Positions 27,863 through 36,274 of a DNA stretch of 64,000 nucleotides are shown here, in pieces. The notes beneath the pieces were generated by a model that worked only from the letters and a program-made list of their open reading frames with translations, was not told where the DNA came from and searched no databases. Made by a program: the position numbers and the translations under genes. Source of the DNA: Mesorhizobium sp. PAMC28654 (lineage in GTDB: Bacteria; Pseudomonadota; Alphaproteobacteria; Rhizobiales; Rhizobiaceae). The DNA is taken from contig NZ_CP085135.1 of the NCBI RefSeq assembly GCF_020616515.1, positions 3,472,001 to 3,536,000 of the forward strand, given 5' to 3'. Every line of letters starts with the position of its first letter. The stretch's first letter is position 1.

Positions 27863-27886
27863 ACCTTCTCCCTTGTGGGAGAAGGT
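27863..27886. terminator. Bidirectional hairpin between aroG and the convergent oxidoreductase gene
   Basis: A 10-bp perfect stem, ACCTTCTCCC (27863-27872) and GGGAGAAGGT (27877-27886), TTGT loop. It lies 22 nt after aroG and 12 nt from the stop of the convergent gene. I recognise it as a common rhizobial intergenic palindrome. No T tract is present. Confidence 0.6.
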
Positions 27887-27898
27887 GGCGCCAGTGCG

Positions 27899-29008
27899 TT
27901 ACCGTACCTGGACCCAGCGCTGCTCCTCGAACGAACGCGCCATCGCGTGCACGGTGCGCTCGATCTCCAGCCCTTCCGCGAAATCAAGGATCCGCGCCGG
28001 CTTGCCGGCAAGACGCGTCAGCAATTCCCGGCACTCGATGATCTTGAGATCGTTGAAGCCGAGGCCATGGCCGGGCGCCGGCACGAAGGCGTCATAGGGC
28101 TTGTGATGCGGCGCCACCAGGATGGTGCGATAGCCCTGTTCCGTCGGGCGATCCGATGTGAGATAGAGCTGGAATTCGTTCATCCGCTCCTGGTCGTAGA
28201 GGATCGAGCCTTTCGAGCCAAAAATCTGGATGGCGATGCGGCCCTTTCGGCCCCAGGCCGAGCGGTTGACCAGCAGCGTGCCGGCAACGCCGTTTTCGAG
28301 ATGCATCAGCACGCTGGCGATGTCGTAGGTCTCGACGGCGCGGCGCCCGCCCGAGGCAAGCTGGCGATCGGCATAGGGCCTGGACATGTCGCACATGACG
28401 CGGGCGACTCGGCCGAACAGCACCGAAACCAGCGACAGCGGATGAACCGCGAAATCGTCGAGCGCGCCATAGCCGGATGTCGCCTCATGCTTCCAATAGA
28501 ACAGCGCCTCCGGATCGGCCATGAAGTCCTCATCCATCTCGATGCGCAGATGGTTGACCTCGCCGATGATCTTCTCGTCGAGCAATGCGCCGATGTGGCG
28601 GATCGCCGGGTTCTGGATGTAATTGTAGCCGAGCGCCGCCACCTTGCCGGACTTCTTCGCCGCTGCCGCCATGGCCTCGGCTTCGGCAAAGGCCGGCGCC
28701 ATCGGCTTTTCGCACCACAGATGCTTGCCGGCCTCTAGGAGGGCGATCGCCATTTCCGGGTGGAACTGGTTCGGCGTGGTCAGCGAGACGACATCGACTT
28801 CGGGATCATTGACGACGGCGCGCCAGTCGCCTGAGCCCCTGGCGAAGCCGAATTCGGAGGCGCGGCGTTTGGCAAGATCCGCGTCGACCTCGCCGAGATG
28901 GACAAGCCGGGGCCTGGCCACATCCGGAAAGACGGTGCTTACCGCATTCCAGGCAATGGCGTGGCATTTGCCCATGAAGCCCGTGCCGATAAGACCTACG
29001 CCGACCAT
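27899..29008 (-). CDS. Gfo/Idh/MocA-family oxidoreductase
   Basis: A 369-residue NAD(P)-dependent dehydrogenase: Rossmann motif GLIGTGFMGKCHA, catalytic-Lys motif WCEKPMAP, and LGYNYIQNPAIRH as in MocA- and IdhA-type enzymes. It probably oxidises an inositol isomer or derivative such as scyllo-inositol or an inosamine, since it is divergent from iolR and next to iolCDEB. I chose the ATG at 29006-29008, eight bases after GGAGAAA; a GTG at 29023 is in frame. It is distinct in sequence from the iolG at 24700. Confidence 0.82.
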   Translation of the reverse strand: MVGVGLIGTGFMGKCHAIAWNAVSTVFPDVARPRLVHLGEVDADLAKRRASEFGFARGSGDWRAVVNDPEVDVVSLTTPNQFHPEMAIALLEAGKHLWCEKPMAPAFAEAEAMAAAAKKSGKVAALGYNYIQNPAIRHIGALLDEKIIGEVNHLRIEMDEDFMADPEALFYWKHEATSGYGALDDFAVHPLSLVSVLFGRVARVMCDMSRPYADRQLASGGRRAVETYDIASVLMHLENGVAGTLLVNRSAWGRKGRIAIQIFGSKGSILYDQERMNEFQLYLTSDRPTEQGYRTILVAPHHKPYDAFVPAPGHGLGFNDLKIIECRELLTRLAGKPARILDFAEGLEIERTVHAMARSFEEQRWVQVR

Positions 29009-29051
29009 CTTTTGTTTCTCCACTGCCTGAAGCGTTCGGTGGATGAATTAG

Positions 29052-29072
29052 TCCATTTTTCTCACAAATGGA
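29052..29072. promoter_or_regulatory. Inverted repeat in the divergent region before iolR
   Basis: TCCATTT (29052-29058) and AAATGGA (29066-29072) form a 7-bp inverted repeat spaced by 7 nt, midway in the 133-bp region between the oxidoreductase gene and iolR. It is a candidate operator for autoregulation but does not match the GGAA-N6-TTCC pattern seen before iolC. Confidence 0.4.
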
Positions 29073-29141
29073 ATGTCTGCCTCATTTTTTATGGCGTTCT
29101 TGCGCAGGCTCGTTATGATGGGGCAGAGAGGACATCCATAG

Positions 29142-30008
29142 ATGAGCCTGGACAGAGCGACGATGGACGAACGGGTACCTCGCGACTTCGAGACGCTGCG
29201 CGCCACGATCCTTGATCGGCGCGAAAGCCTGCCGAAGCGCATCGCACAAATTGCCGCCTACGCGCTCGACAATCCCGATGACATTGCCTTCGGCACCGCG
29301 GCCAGCATCGCCGCTTCGGCCGGGGTCCAGCCTTCGACCCTGATCCGTTTTGCGCAGCAACTCGGCTTCGACGGTTTCACCAGCCTGCAATCGGTGTTTC
29401 GCGAGCGCCTGCGGGAACGCAACTCATCCTATGACGAAAGGCTGCTGGCGTTGCGCGCCAAGGCCGAGGAAGGCGCGGGCCACCGGGCGATCTTCGACGG
29501 CTTCGTCGCCGCCGCCAGCACTTCGCTCAACGACATTTCGCGCACGCTGGACGAGGCGCATCTCGAAGACGCGATTGCGCTGCTGGCCAAGGCGGAGACC
29601 ATCTATGTGCTTGCCAAGCGGCGGTCCTATCCCGTGGCCTCCTACATCGCCTATGCACTGGGCAAGCTGAACATCCGCAACCAGCTGATCGAATCGGCCG
29701 CCGGCCTGAACGCCGAGATGATCGGCTTCGCATCACCGCGCGACGCCGTCATCGCCATCAGTTTCTCGCCCTATGCTCCTGCCACCATCGAGGAAGCGCG
29801 CACCATTTCGGAGCAAGGCGTGCCGATCGTGGCGATCACCGACAGTTCGTTCTCGCCGCTCGCCCAGTTTGCCAGCGTCTGGTTCGAAGTTGCCGAGGCG
29901 GACTTTGCCGGCTTCCGCTCGCTGGCCGCGACCATGGCGCTGGCCATGGCGCTGACCGTCGGCGTCGGCGAGAAGCGGCGCGACACGGGTCGCAAGCGCA
30001 AGGCCTGA
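29142..30008 (+). CDS. iolR: RpiR/MurR-family regulator, probable inositol repressor IolR
   Basis: A 288-residue RpiR-type regulator. The N-terminal HTH_6 domain is in LPKRIAQIAAYALDNPDDIAF with AGVQPSTLIRFAQQLGFDGF, and a C-terminal SIS sugar-phosphate domain is seen around AETIYVLAKRRSYPVASYIAY and AVIAISFSPYAPATIEEA. Rhizobial IolR is of this family, not the DeoR type of Bacillus, and responds to an inositol catabolic intermediate. It lies immediately upstream of iolC, as in Sinorhizobium. Confidence 0.88.
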   Translation: MSLDRATMDERVPRDFETLRATILDRRESLPKRIAQIAAYALDNPDDIAFGTAASIAASAGVQPSTLIRFAQQLGFDGFTSLQSVFRERLRERNSSYDERLLALRAKAEEGAGHRAIFDGFVAAASTSLNDISRTLDEAHLEDAIALLAKAETIYVLAKRRSYPVASYIAYALGKLNIRNQLIESAAGLNAEMIGFASPRDAVIAISFSPYAPATIEEARTISEQGVPIVAITDSSFSPLAQFASVWFEVAEADFAGFRSLAATMALAMALTVGVGEKRRDTGRKRKA

Positions 30009-30025
30009 CCCGGCTTTCTTTCCTC

Positions 30026-30098
30026 TTTGACCATGATCTTTTCCGAAAACCGGCAGTCCCTTTTCGCTTACGCGGTCCCGCGGTTCGGGATCATGGCC
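30026..30098. repeat. Palindromic intergenic repeat, copy 5
   Basis: TTTGACCATGATCTTTTCC, then GAAAACCGGCAGTCCCTTTTC and the closing TTCGGGATCATGGCC, with an extra GC-rich stretch (ACGCGGTCCCGCGG) inserted before the closing arm. It lies between iolR and the iolC promoter. Confidence 0.75.
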
Positions 30099-30115
30099 AG
30101 GCAATTTTAAGTCAG

Positions 30116-30159
30116 GGAACGCTCATTCCATATTGACTATGGATTGGAATTATTATTTC
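30116..30159 (+). promoter_or_regulatory. IolR-type operator sites before iolC
   Basis: An exact match to the IolR motif GGAA-N6-TTCC lies at 30116-30129 (GGAACGCTCATTCC), and a near match GGAA-N6-TTTC lies at 30146-30159. TTGACT at 30133-30138 between them could be a -35 element. The pair is 67-111 nt before the iolC ATG, suitable for repression of iolCDEB. Confidence 0.6.
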
Positions 30160-30226
30160 ATATCGGTGGCGCCACGCTGCCGCTCGCGCGTGTACCCCAA
30201 GACAACAAAGCCGACGGGAGGTTCCA

Positions 30227-32161
30227 ATGAGCGAAGCCGTGGACGCGAAACAGGCGCCGCTCGATGTCATCACCATCGGTCGTGCTTCCGTCGATCTCTA
30301 CGGCCAGCAGATAGGCTCGCGGCTGGAAGACATCACTTCCTTCGCCAAGTCGGTCGGCGGCTGCCCGGCCAACATTTCGGTCGGCACCGCGAGGCTCGGC
30401 CTGCGCTCGGCGCTGCTCACCCGTGTTGGCAATGAGCAGATGGGCCAGTTCATCCGCGAGCAGCTGACGCGGGAAGGCGTTTGCGTGGACGGGCTGAAGA
30501 CCGATCCGGATCGGCTGACCGCGCTGGTGCTGCTGTCGGTCGAGGACGAAGGCGTCTCGCCGATGATCTTCTACCGCACCGACTGCGCCGACATGGCGCT
30601 TTGCGAGGATGATATCGACGAGGCTTTCATTGCGTCGGCACGCTCCATCGTCGTCACCGGAACGCATTTTTCGCGACCCAACAGCGACGCCGCGCAGCGC
30701 AAGGCGATCCGCGCCATCAAGGCCAAGGGCGGCAAGGTGGTGTTCGACATCGACTATCGCCCGAACCTCTGGGGGCTCGCCGGCCATGCCGAAGGCTTCG
30801 AGCGCTACGTGAAGTCGGACCGCGTCTCCGCCCAGTTGAAGACGGTGCTGCCCGATTGCGATCTCATCGTCGGCACCGAGGAAGAGATCATGATCGCATC
30901 GGGCGCCGACGACTGCCTGAGCGCGCTGAAGACGATCCGCTCGCTGTCATCGGCGACGATCGTCTTGAAGCGCGGCGCCATGGGCTGCATCGTCTATGAC
31001 GGACCGATCAGCGACGATCTCGAGGACGGCATCGTCGGCAAGGGCTTTCCGATCGAGATCTACAATGTGCTCGGCGCCGGCGATGCCTTCATGTCGGGTC
31101 TCCTGCGCGGCTGGCTTGGCGGCGAAAGCCTGGCGACATCAGCAACCTGGGCCAATGCCTGCGGCGCCTTCGCCGTGTCGCGGCTGCTCTGCGCGCCGGA
31201 ATATCCGACGTTCGAAGAACTGCAATTCTTCCTCAAGAACGGCAGCAAGCACCTTGCCCTGCGCAAGGATGAGGCGATCAACCACATCCACTGGGCGACC
31301 ACGCGCCGGCGCGATATCCCTTCACTGATGGCGCTGGCCTGCGACCACCGTGTCCAGCTGGAGGATATCGCGGCGAAGGCGGGGGCGGACCCGTCACGCA
31401 TCGCCGCCTTCAAAGTGCTGGCGGTAAAGGCTGCCGCGAAGGTCGCCGCCGGCCGCGAAGGCTACGGCATGCTGATCGACGAGAAACATGGCCGCAAGGC
31501 GATGTTCGAATTCGCGCATCATCCCTTCAGCTGGCTGGGACGGCCGGTGGAATTGCCGGGCTCGCGGCCGCTGCGGTTCGAGTTTTCGCAAGACATCGGC
31601 TCGCAGCTCACCGAATGGCCGGTCGAGCATTGTATCAAGTGCCTGTGCTTCTATCATCCTGACGATCCGGCCGCGCTCAAGGAAGAACAGCAGCAGAAGC
31701 TGCGCGCGCTGTTCGAGGCCGCGCGCAAGGTTGGCCGGGAACTTCTCATCGAGATCATCGCCGGCAAGCACGGCAAGCTCGACGACACGACGATTCCGCG
31801 CGCGCTGGAGGAGCTCTACGCGCTTGGCATCAAGCCCGACTGGTGGAAGCTCGAACCACAGGCTTCGGCCGGCGCCTGGGCCAAGATCGAAGCGGTGATC
31901 CTGAAGCACGACCCGTGGTGCCGCGGCATCGTTCTGCTCGGCCTGGAGGCGCCGCAGGATGAGCTGGAAGCGGCGTTCGCCGCGACCGCCAAGGCGCCCA
32001 TCGTCAAGGGTTTTGCCGTCGGCCGCACCATCTTCGTCCACGCGGCCGAGCAATGGCTGGCCGGCAAGATGTCGGATGACGAGGCGGTGGCCGACATGGC
32101 ATCGCGCTTTGAACAGCTGACCGAGGCGTGGCTTGCCGCGCGTGGCCGCAAGGCAGCATAA
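30227..32161 (+). CDS. iolC: Bifunctional 5-dehydro-2-deoxygluconokinase IolC with C-terminal DUF2090 domain
   Basis: A 644-residue fusion. Residues about 10-325 form a PfkB sugar kinase (SVGGCPANISVGTARLG near the start; catalytic NVLGAGDAFMSGLLRGW). Residues about 340-640 form a DUF2090 aldolase-like domain (SLMALACDHRVQLEDIA, then ITLEQ-like positions and LLIEIIAGKHGK). The kinase makes 2-deoxy-5-keto-gluconate 6-phosphate, and the C-terminal domain is thought to supply the IolJ aldolase step. The fusion is standard in proteobacterial iol clusters. Confidence 0.93.
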   Translation: MSEAVDAKQAPLDVITIGRASVDLYGQQIGSRLEDITSFAKSVGGCPANISVGTARLGLRSALLTRVGNEQMGQFIREQLTREGVCVDGLKTDPDRLTALVLLSVEDEGVSPMIFYRTDCADMALCEDDIDEAFIASARSIVVTGTHFSRPNSDAAQRKAIRAIKAKGGKVVFDIDYRPNLWGLAGHAEGFERYVKSDRVSAQLKTVLPDCDLIVGTEEEIMIASGADDCLSALKTIRSLSSATIVLKRGAMGCIVYDGPISDDLEDGIVGKGFPIEIYNVLGAGDAFMSGLLRGWLGGESLATSATWANACGAFAVSRLLCAPEYPTFEELQFFLKNGSKHLALRKDEAINHIHWATTRRRDIPSLMALACDHRVQLEDIAAKAGADPSRIAAFKVLAVKAAAKVAAGREGYGMLIDEKHGRKAMFEFAHHPFSWLGRPVELPGSRPLRFEFSQDIGSQLTEWPVEHCIKCLCFYHPDDPAALKEEQQQKLRALFEAARKVGRELLIEIIAGKHGKLDDTTIPRALEELYALGIKPDWWKLEPQASAGAWAKIEAVILKHDPWCRGIVLLGLEAPQDELEAAFAATAKAPIVKGFAVGRTIFVHAAEQWLAGKMSDDEAVADMASRFEQLTEAWLAARGRKAA

Positions 32162-32193
32162 GAAAGCGGCATAGGGACTGCGGAGGAAACAAC

Positions 32194-34044
32194 ATGACCA
32201 AGACAATCCGCCTGACGATGGCGCAGGCGCTGACCCGCTTTCTCAGCAAGCAGATGACCGAGATCGATGGCAAGACCGTGCCGATCTTCGGCGGTGTCTG
32301 GGCGATCTTCGGCCATGGCAATGTCGCTGGGATCGGGGAGGCGCTCTACCAGGTGCGCCAGGAATTGCCGACCTTCCGCGCCCACAACGAACAGGCGATG
32401 GCGCATGCGGCGATCGCCTATGGCAAGGCCAATTTCCGCCGCCGCTTCATGGCGGCGACAAGTTCGATCGGGCCTGGCGCGGTCAACATGGTCACGGCCG
32501 CCGCACTGGCCCACGTGAACCGCTTGCCGGTCCTGCTCCTGCCCGGCGACGTCTTCGCCAACCGGGTCCCCGATCCGGTGCTGCAGCAGGCCGAGGATTT
32601 TTCCGACGGTACCGCGACGGTCAATGACTGTTTCAGGCCCGTGTCGCGCTATTTCGACCGCATCACGCGACCGGAACAGATCATCCCGGCGCTGGCGCGG
32701 ACCATGCAAGTGCTGACCGATCCGGCCGAGTGCGGGCCGGTGACGCTGTCGCTCTGCCAGGATGTGCAGGCCGAGGCCTATGACTATCCCGAGAGCTTCT
32801 TTGCCGAACGGGTCTGGACGCCGCGCAGGATCCGTCCGGATCGCCGGGAATTGGCGGCCGCGATTGCCGCGCTCAAGGGTGCGAAGAAGCCGTTGATCAT
32901 CGCCGGCGGCGGCGTGCTCTACTCGCAAGCCTCCGACGAACTGGCGAAATTGTCAGACGGTGCCGGCATTCCGGTCTGCGAGACGCAGGGTGGCAAGTCC
33001 TCGCTGCCGGACGATCATCCGCTCAACATGGCGGCGGTCGGCGTTACCGGCACCTCGGCCGCCAACCGGCTGGCCGAAGAGGCCGACGTGGTGCTGGCTG
33101 TCGGCACCAGGCTGCAGGATTTCACGACGGGATCCTGGTCGCTGTTCAAAAACGCGGGCAAGACCATTGTCGGGCTGAACGTCCAGCCTTTCGATGCCGG
33201 CAAGCACCGGGCACTGCCGCTGGTGGCGGATGCGGCCGAGGGACTTGCCGAGCTTGGCGCGGCCCTGAAGGGCTGGAAGGCGCCGTCTGCCTGGACCGAC
33301 AATGCGGCCAAGGGCAAGAAGGACTGGCAGGCCGATGCGGCCAAAGTGACCGCGTCGACCAACGCCGCCTACCCGTCGGACGCGCAGGTGATCGGCGCCG
33401 TACAGCGCGCCATGGGCGCCGGTGTGACGATGCTGCATGCCGCCGGCGGCCTGCCTGGCGAGTTGCACAAGCTCTGGCAAGCGGGCGCACCGGGGTCCTA
33501 TCACGCCGAATACGGCTTCTCGACCATGGGCTACGAGATTGCCGGCGGGCTCGGCACCAAGATGGCAAAACCCGACGAGGAGGTCGTCGTCATGATCGGC
33601 GACGGCTCCTACCTGATGCTCAATTCCGAGATCGCCACGTCGGTGATGCTGGGCTTGAAGCTGACCATCGTGCTGCTCGACAACCGTGGCTATGGCTGCA
33701 TCAACCGGCTGCAGATGGCGACCGGCGGCGCCAACTTCAACAATCTCCTGAAGGACTCGCGCCACGAAGTCCTGCCCGATATCGACTTCGCGGCTCATGC
33801 GGCAAGCCTCGGCGCCATCGCCGAAAAAGTGTCGTCCATCGCTGGACTGGAAACAGCGTTGGCCCAAGCCAAGAAGAATACGCGCACGACGGTTGTTGTC
33901 ATCGACACCGATCCGCTGGTTTCGACCGATGCCGGCGGCACATGGTGGGATGTCGCCGTGCCCGAGGTCAGCGCGCGCAGTCAGGTGAACGCGGCGCGCA
34001 AGGCGTATGACGAAAAGCGGCAGATGCAGACCATTGGTGACTGA
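32194..34044 (+). CDS. iolD: 3D-(3,5/4)-trihydroxycyclohexane-1,2-dione hydrolase IolD
   Basis: A 616-residue thiamine-diphosphate enzyme that opens the inositol-derived ring. The N-terminal domain has FGGVWAIFGHGNVAGIGEAL and a catalytic Glu in the HNEQAMAHAA segment. The C-terminal ThDP/Mg site is VVMIGDGSYLMLNSEIA with LDNRGYGCIN. The start ATG at 32194 follows CGGAGGAAAC. It is the second gene of iolCDE-B, 32 nt after iolC. Confidence 0.95.
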   Translation: MTKTIRLTMAQALTRFLSKQMTEIDGKTVPIFGGVWAIFGHGNVAGIGEALYQVRQELPTFRAHNEQAMAHAAIAYGKANFRRRFMAATSSIGPGAVNMVTAAALAHVNRLPVLLLPGDVFANRVPDPVLQQAEDFSDGTATVNDCFRPVSRYFDRITRPEQIIPALARTMQVLTDPAECGPVTLSLCQDVQAEAYDYPESFFAERVWTPRRIRPDRRELAAAIAALKGAKKPLIIAGGGVLYSQASDELAKLSDGAGIPVCETQGGKSSLPDDHPLNMAAVGVTGTSAANRLAEEADVVLAVGTRLQDFTTGSWSLFKNAGKTIVGLNVQPFDAGKHRALPLVADAAEGLAELGAALKGWKAPSAWTDNAAKGKKDWQADAAKVTASTNAAYPSDAQVIGAVQRAMGAGVTMLHAAGGLPGELHKLWQAGAPGSYHAEYGFSTMGYEIAGGLGTKMAKPDEEVVVMIGDGSYLMLNSEIATSVMLGLKLTIVLLDNRGYGCINRLQMATGGANFNNLLKDSRHEVLPDIDFAAHAASLGAIAEKVSSIAGLETALAQAKKNTRTTVVVIDTDPLVSTDAGGTWWDVAVPEVSARSQVNAARKAYDEKRQMQTIGD

Positions 34045-34123
34045 CGCCAACACTGCCTGGAAATGAAAGATGACCTGGCATCAAGACGATGCTGGTCCAA
34101 TGGTTTGAAACTGGAGTGACGAC

Positions 34124-35041
34124 GTGAAAGCCAGACTGGGCATGTCCCCCATCGCGTGGTGGAATGACGACCTTGCGGAACTCAGCGATGACGTCTCGCT
34201 GGAAGAATGTTTGCGCCAGTCGCGTTCGGCCGGTTTCACCGGCATGGAGATGGGCCGGCGCTTTCCCAATGACCCCAAGGTCATGCTGCCGATCCTCAAA
34301 AAGGCTGATGTGACGCTGTGCGGCGGCTGGTTTTCCGGCACGCTGGTCAACGAAGACATGGGCGAGAACAAGGATCGCATCCAGCCGATGATCGACCTGT
34401 TCAAGGCGGTGAATGCGCCTTGCATCGTCTATGGCGAGGTCGGCCGCTCCATCCAGGGTGATCGCTCGAAGCCGCTCGCCACCAAGCCAAAGCTCTCGGA
34501 CGACGAGATGAGGGCCTACGCGAAGCGCCTCACCGAATTCGGCGAATGGTGCGCCGAACAGGGCATGCCGCTTTCCTATCATCACCACATGGCGGCGGTG
34601 GTCGAGACGGAGCCGGAGCTCGATGCCTTCATGCGTTATTCCGGAGAAGGCATTCCGCTGCTTCTCGATGCGGGGCATCTGGTCTTTGCCGGCGGCGACG
34701 TGCTGCGCGCCATCGACAACCACCACAAGCGCATCAGCCATGTGCATGTAAAGGATGTGCGCATGGGCGTGATCGATAAACTCGACCGTACGAAGCAGTC
34801 CTTCCTCGACGCCGTGGCGCTTGGCGCCTTCACCGTGCCGGGCGATGGCTCGCTGGATTTCGGCGCCATCGTGCAAAAGCTCGCTGATCATGGCTATGAA
34901 GGCTGGTTCGTCGTCGAGGCCGAGCAGGATCCCAGGAAGAATCCGCCGCTCAGGATGGCTGAGGTCGGCTACAAGGAATTGATGCGTGTGATGACGGCAG
35001 CCGGATACACGGTGGAGACGCAAGGCTTTCCGAATGCCTGA
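34124..35041 (+). CDS. iolE: Inosose dehydratase IolE (MocC-like)
   Basis: A 305-residue TIM-barrel (AP endonuclease 2 fold) that dehydrates scyllo-inosose. The start MKARLGMSPIAWWNDDLAEL and later YHHHMAAVVET, LLLDAGHLVFAGGD and HVHVKDVRM carry the metal-binding Glu/Asp/His residues of IolE. Start is GTG at 34124 after CTGGAGTGAC. MocC of rhizopine catabolism belongs to the same family, but placement between iolD and iolB favours IolE. Confidence 0.94.
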   Translation: MKARLGMSPIAWWNDDLAELSDDVSLEECLRQSRSAGFTGMEMGRRFPNDPKVMLPILKKADVTLCGGWFSGTLVNEDMGENKDRIQPMIDLFKAVNAPCIVYGEVGRSIQGDRSKPLATKPKLSDDEMRAYAKRLTEFGEWCAEQGMPLSYHHHMAAVVETEPELDAFMRYSGEGIPLLLDAGHLVFAGGDVLRAIDNHHKRISHVHVKDVRMGVIDKLDRTKQSFLDAVALGAFTVPGDGSLDFGAIVQKLADHGYEGWFVVEAEQDPRKNPPLRMAEVGYKELMRVMTAAGYTVETQGFPNA

Positions 35042-35085
35042 GCGCGGTGGTTCTCGGTGAGGCCGGGTTGCTGTAGGTTGGCCGG

Positions 35086-35304
35086 ATGAAAGATTCCGAG
35101 CACCCGTTTTTCCGTCCGCTGTGGCGCCGCGTTGCCGTCGTCGCGGTCTGTCTTGTCTGGTCCGTCATCGAGTTCGCGACGGGCACGCCGTTCTGGGGCG
35201 TCATCGCGCTCGGCTTCGCTGGCTACGCGGTCTGGCAGTTCTTCTACCTCTACAAGCCGGCCGATGAGACCAAGGCAACGGCCGAGCCCGAACCGAAGGA
35301 GTAA
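35086..35304 (+). CDS. Small inner-membrane protein in the iol operon
   Basis: A 72-residue protein with two hydrophobic helices, around VAVVAVCLVWSVIEFATGT and FWGVIALGFAGYAVWQFFYL, a basic N-terminus and an acidic Pro/Glu-rich tail. It resembles DUF3329-type small proteins, with low certainty. It lies 44 nt after iolE and 5 nt before iolB, so it is cotranscribed. A supporting role in transport or enzyme tethering is possible but unproven. Confidence 0.7.
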   Translation: MKDSEHPFFRPLWRRVAVVAVCLVWSVIEFATGTPFWGVIALGFAGYAVWQFFYLYKPADETKATAEPEPKE

Positions 35305-35309
35305 CAGGG

Positions 35310-36122
35310 ATGTCGAAGCTGCTGGTCAAAGCCAACAAGGGCCATGGCCGCGTCGCCCATGTGACGCCGAAAAGCGCCGGCTGGACCTATGTCGGCTTCG
35401 ACCTGCATCGGCTGAAGCCTGGCGAGACGGTTTCCGGGGAGACGGGAAATCGCGAGGTCTGCCTCGTCTTCGTCACCGGCAAGGGGAAGGCCAAGGCCGG
35501 CGGCAAGGATCTTGGCCTGCTCGGCAAGCGCATGTCTCCCTTCGAAGGCAAGCCATGGTCGGTCTATGTGCCCGAAGGGTCCGACTGGTCGGTGACATCA
35601 GACACGGAACTCGAACTCGCTGTGTGTTCAGCGCCTGGTCTTGGCGGCGGCCTGCCGGTGCGGGTCATCAAGCCCGACGATCTCGGCCAGGAAGTGCGCG
35701 GCAAGGGCACCAACACCCGCTATGTCACCAACATATTGCCGGAGGGCAAGCCGGCTGATTCCCTTTTGGTGGTCGAGGTCATCACGCCTGGTGGCCATAC
35801 GTCGAGCTATCCGCCGCACAAGCATGACCAGGACAATCTGCCGGCTGAATCCTATCTCGAGGAAACCTACTATCATCGCCTCAACCCGCCGCAGGGCTTT
35901 GCCTTCCAGCGCGTCTATACCGATGCAGACGGGAACGGCCATCGCGCGCTCGACGAAGCGATGGCGATAGAGGATGGCGACGTGGTGCTGGTGCCCAAGG
36001 GCTATCACCCCTGTGCCGCCTGCCATGGCTATGATCTGTACTACCTCAATGTCATGGCCGGGCCGAAGCGGACGTGGAAATTCCACAATGCGCCTGAGCA
36101 CGAATGGTTGATGAAGGCTTGA
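35310..36122 (+). CDS. iolB: 5-deoxy-glucuronate isomerase IolB
   Basis: A 270-residue bicupin that converts 5-deoxy-glucuronate to 2-deoxy-5-keto-gluconate. The metal-binding cupin motif SSYPPHKHDQDN is followed by ESYLEETYYHRLNPPQGF and the second-strand VLVPKGYHPCAACHGYDLYYLNVM without interruption of the family pattern. It is the last gene of the iol operon. iolA, for the terminal semialdehyde dehydrogenase, is not in the window. Confidence 0.95.
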   Translation: MSKLLVKANKGHGRVAHVTPKSAGWTYVGFDLHRLKPGETVSGETGNREVCLVFVTGKGKAKAGGKDLGLLGKRMSPFEGKPWSVYVPEGSDWSVTSDTELELAVCSAPGLGGGLPVRVIKPDDLGQEVRGKGTNTRYVTNILPEGKPADSLLVVEVITPGGHTSSYPPHKHDQDNLPAESYLEETYYHRLNPPQGFAFQRVYTDADGNGHRALDEAMAIEDGDVVLVPKGYHPCAACHGYDLYYLNVMAGPKRTWKFHNAPEHEWLMKA

Positions 36123-36178
36123 TCGATTGGTCCTTTCGCCCGAAGCGGCTGGTCCAGCGCTAAAAATCGTCGGCTAAT

Positions 36179-36197
36179 GACCTGAACGGGTCTTTTT
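36179..36197 (+). terminator. Possible weak terminator after iolB
   Basis: A short GACC-TGAACG-GGTC hairpin followed by TTTTT, 57 nt after the iolB stop. The stem is only 4 bp, so the assignment is tentative. Confidence 0.4.
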
Positions 36198-36274
36198 GTC
36201 CTCGGAAACGCCGCAAGGCTTCGTCAATCCGTCATGCAAATCGCCTATGGCAGCGGGTCTGACGAGGACTTCCC

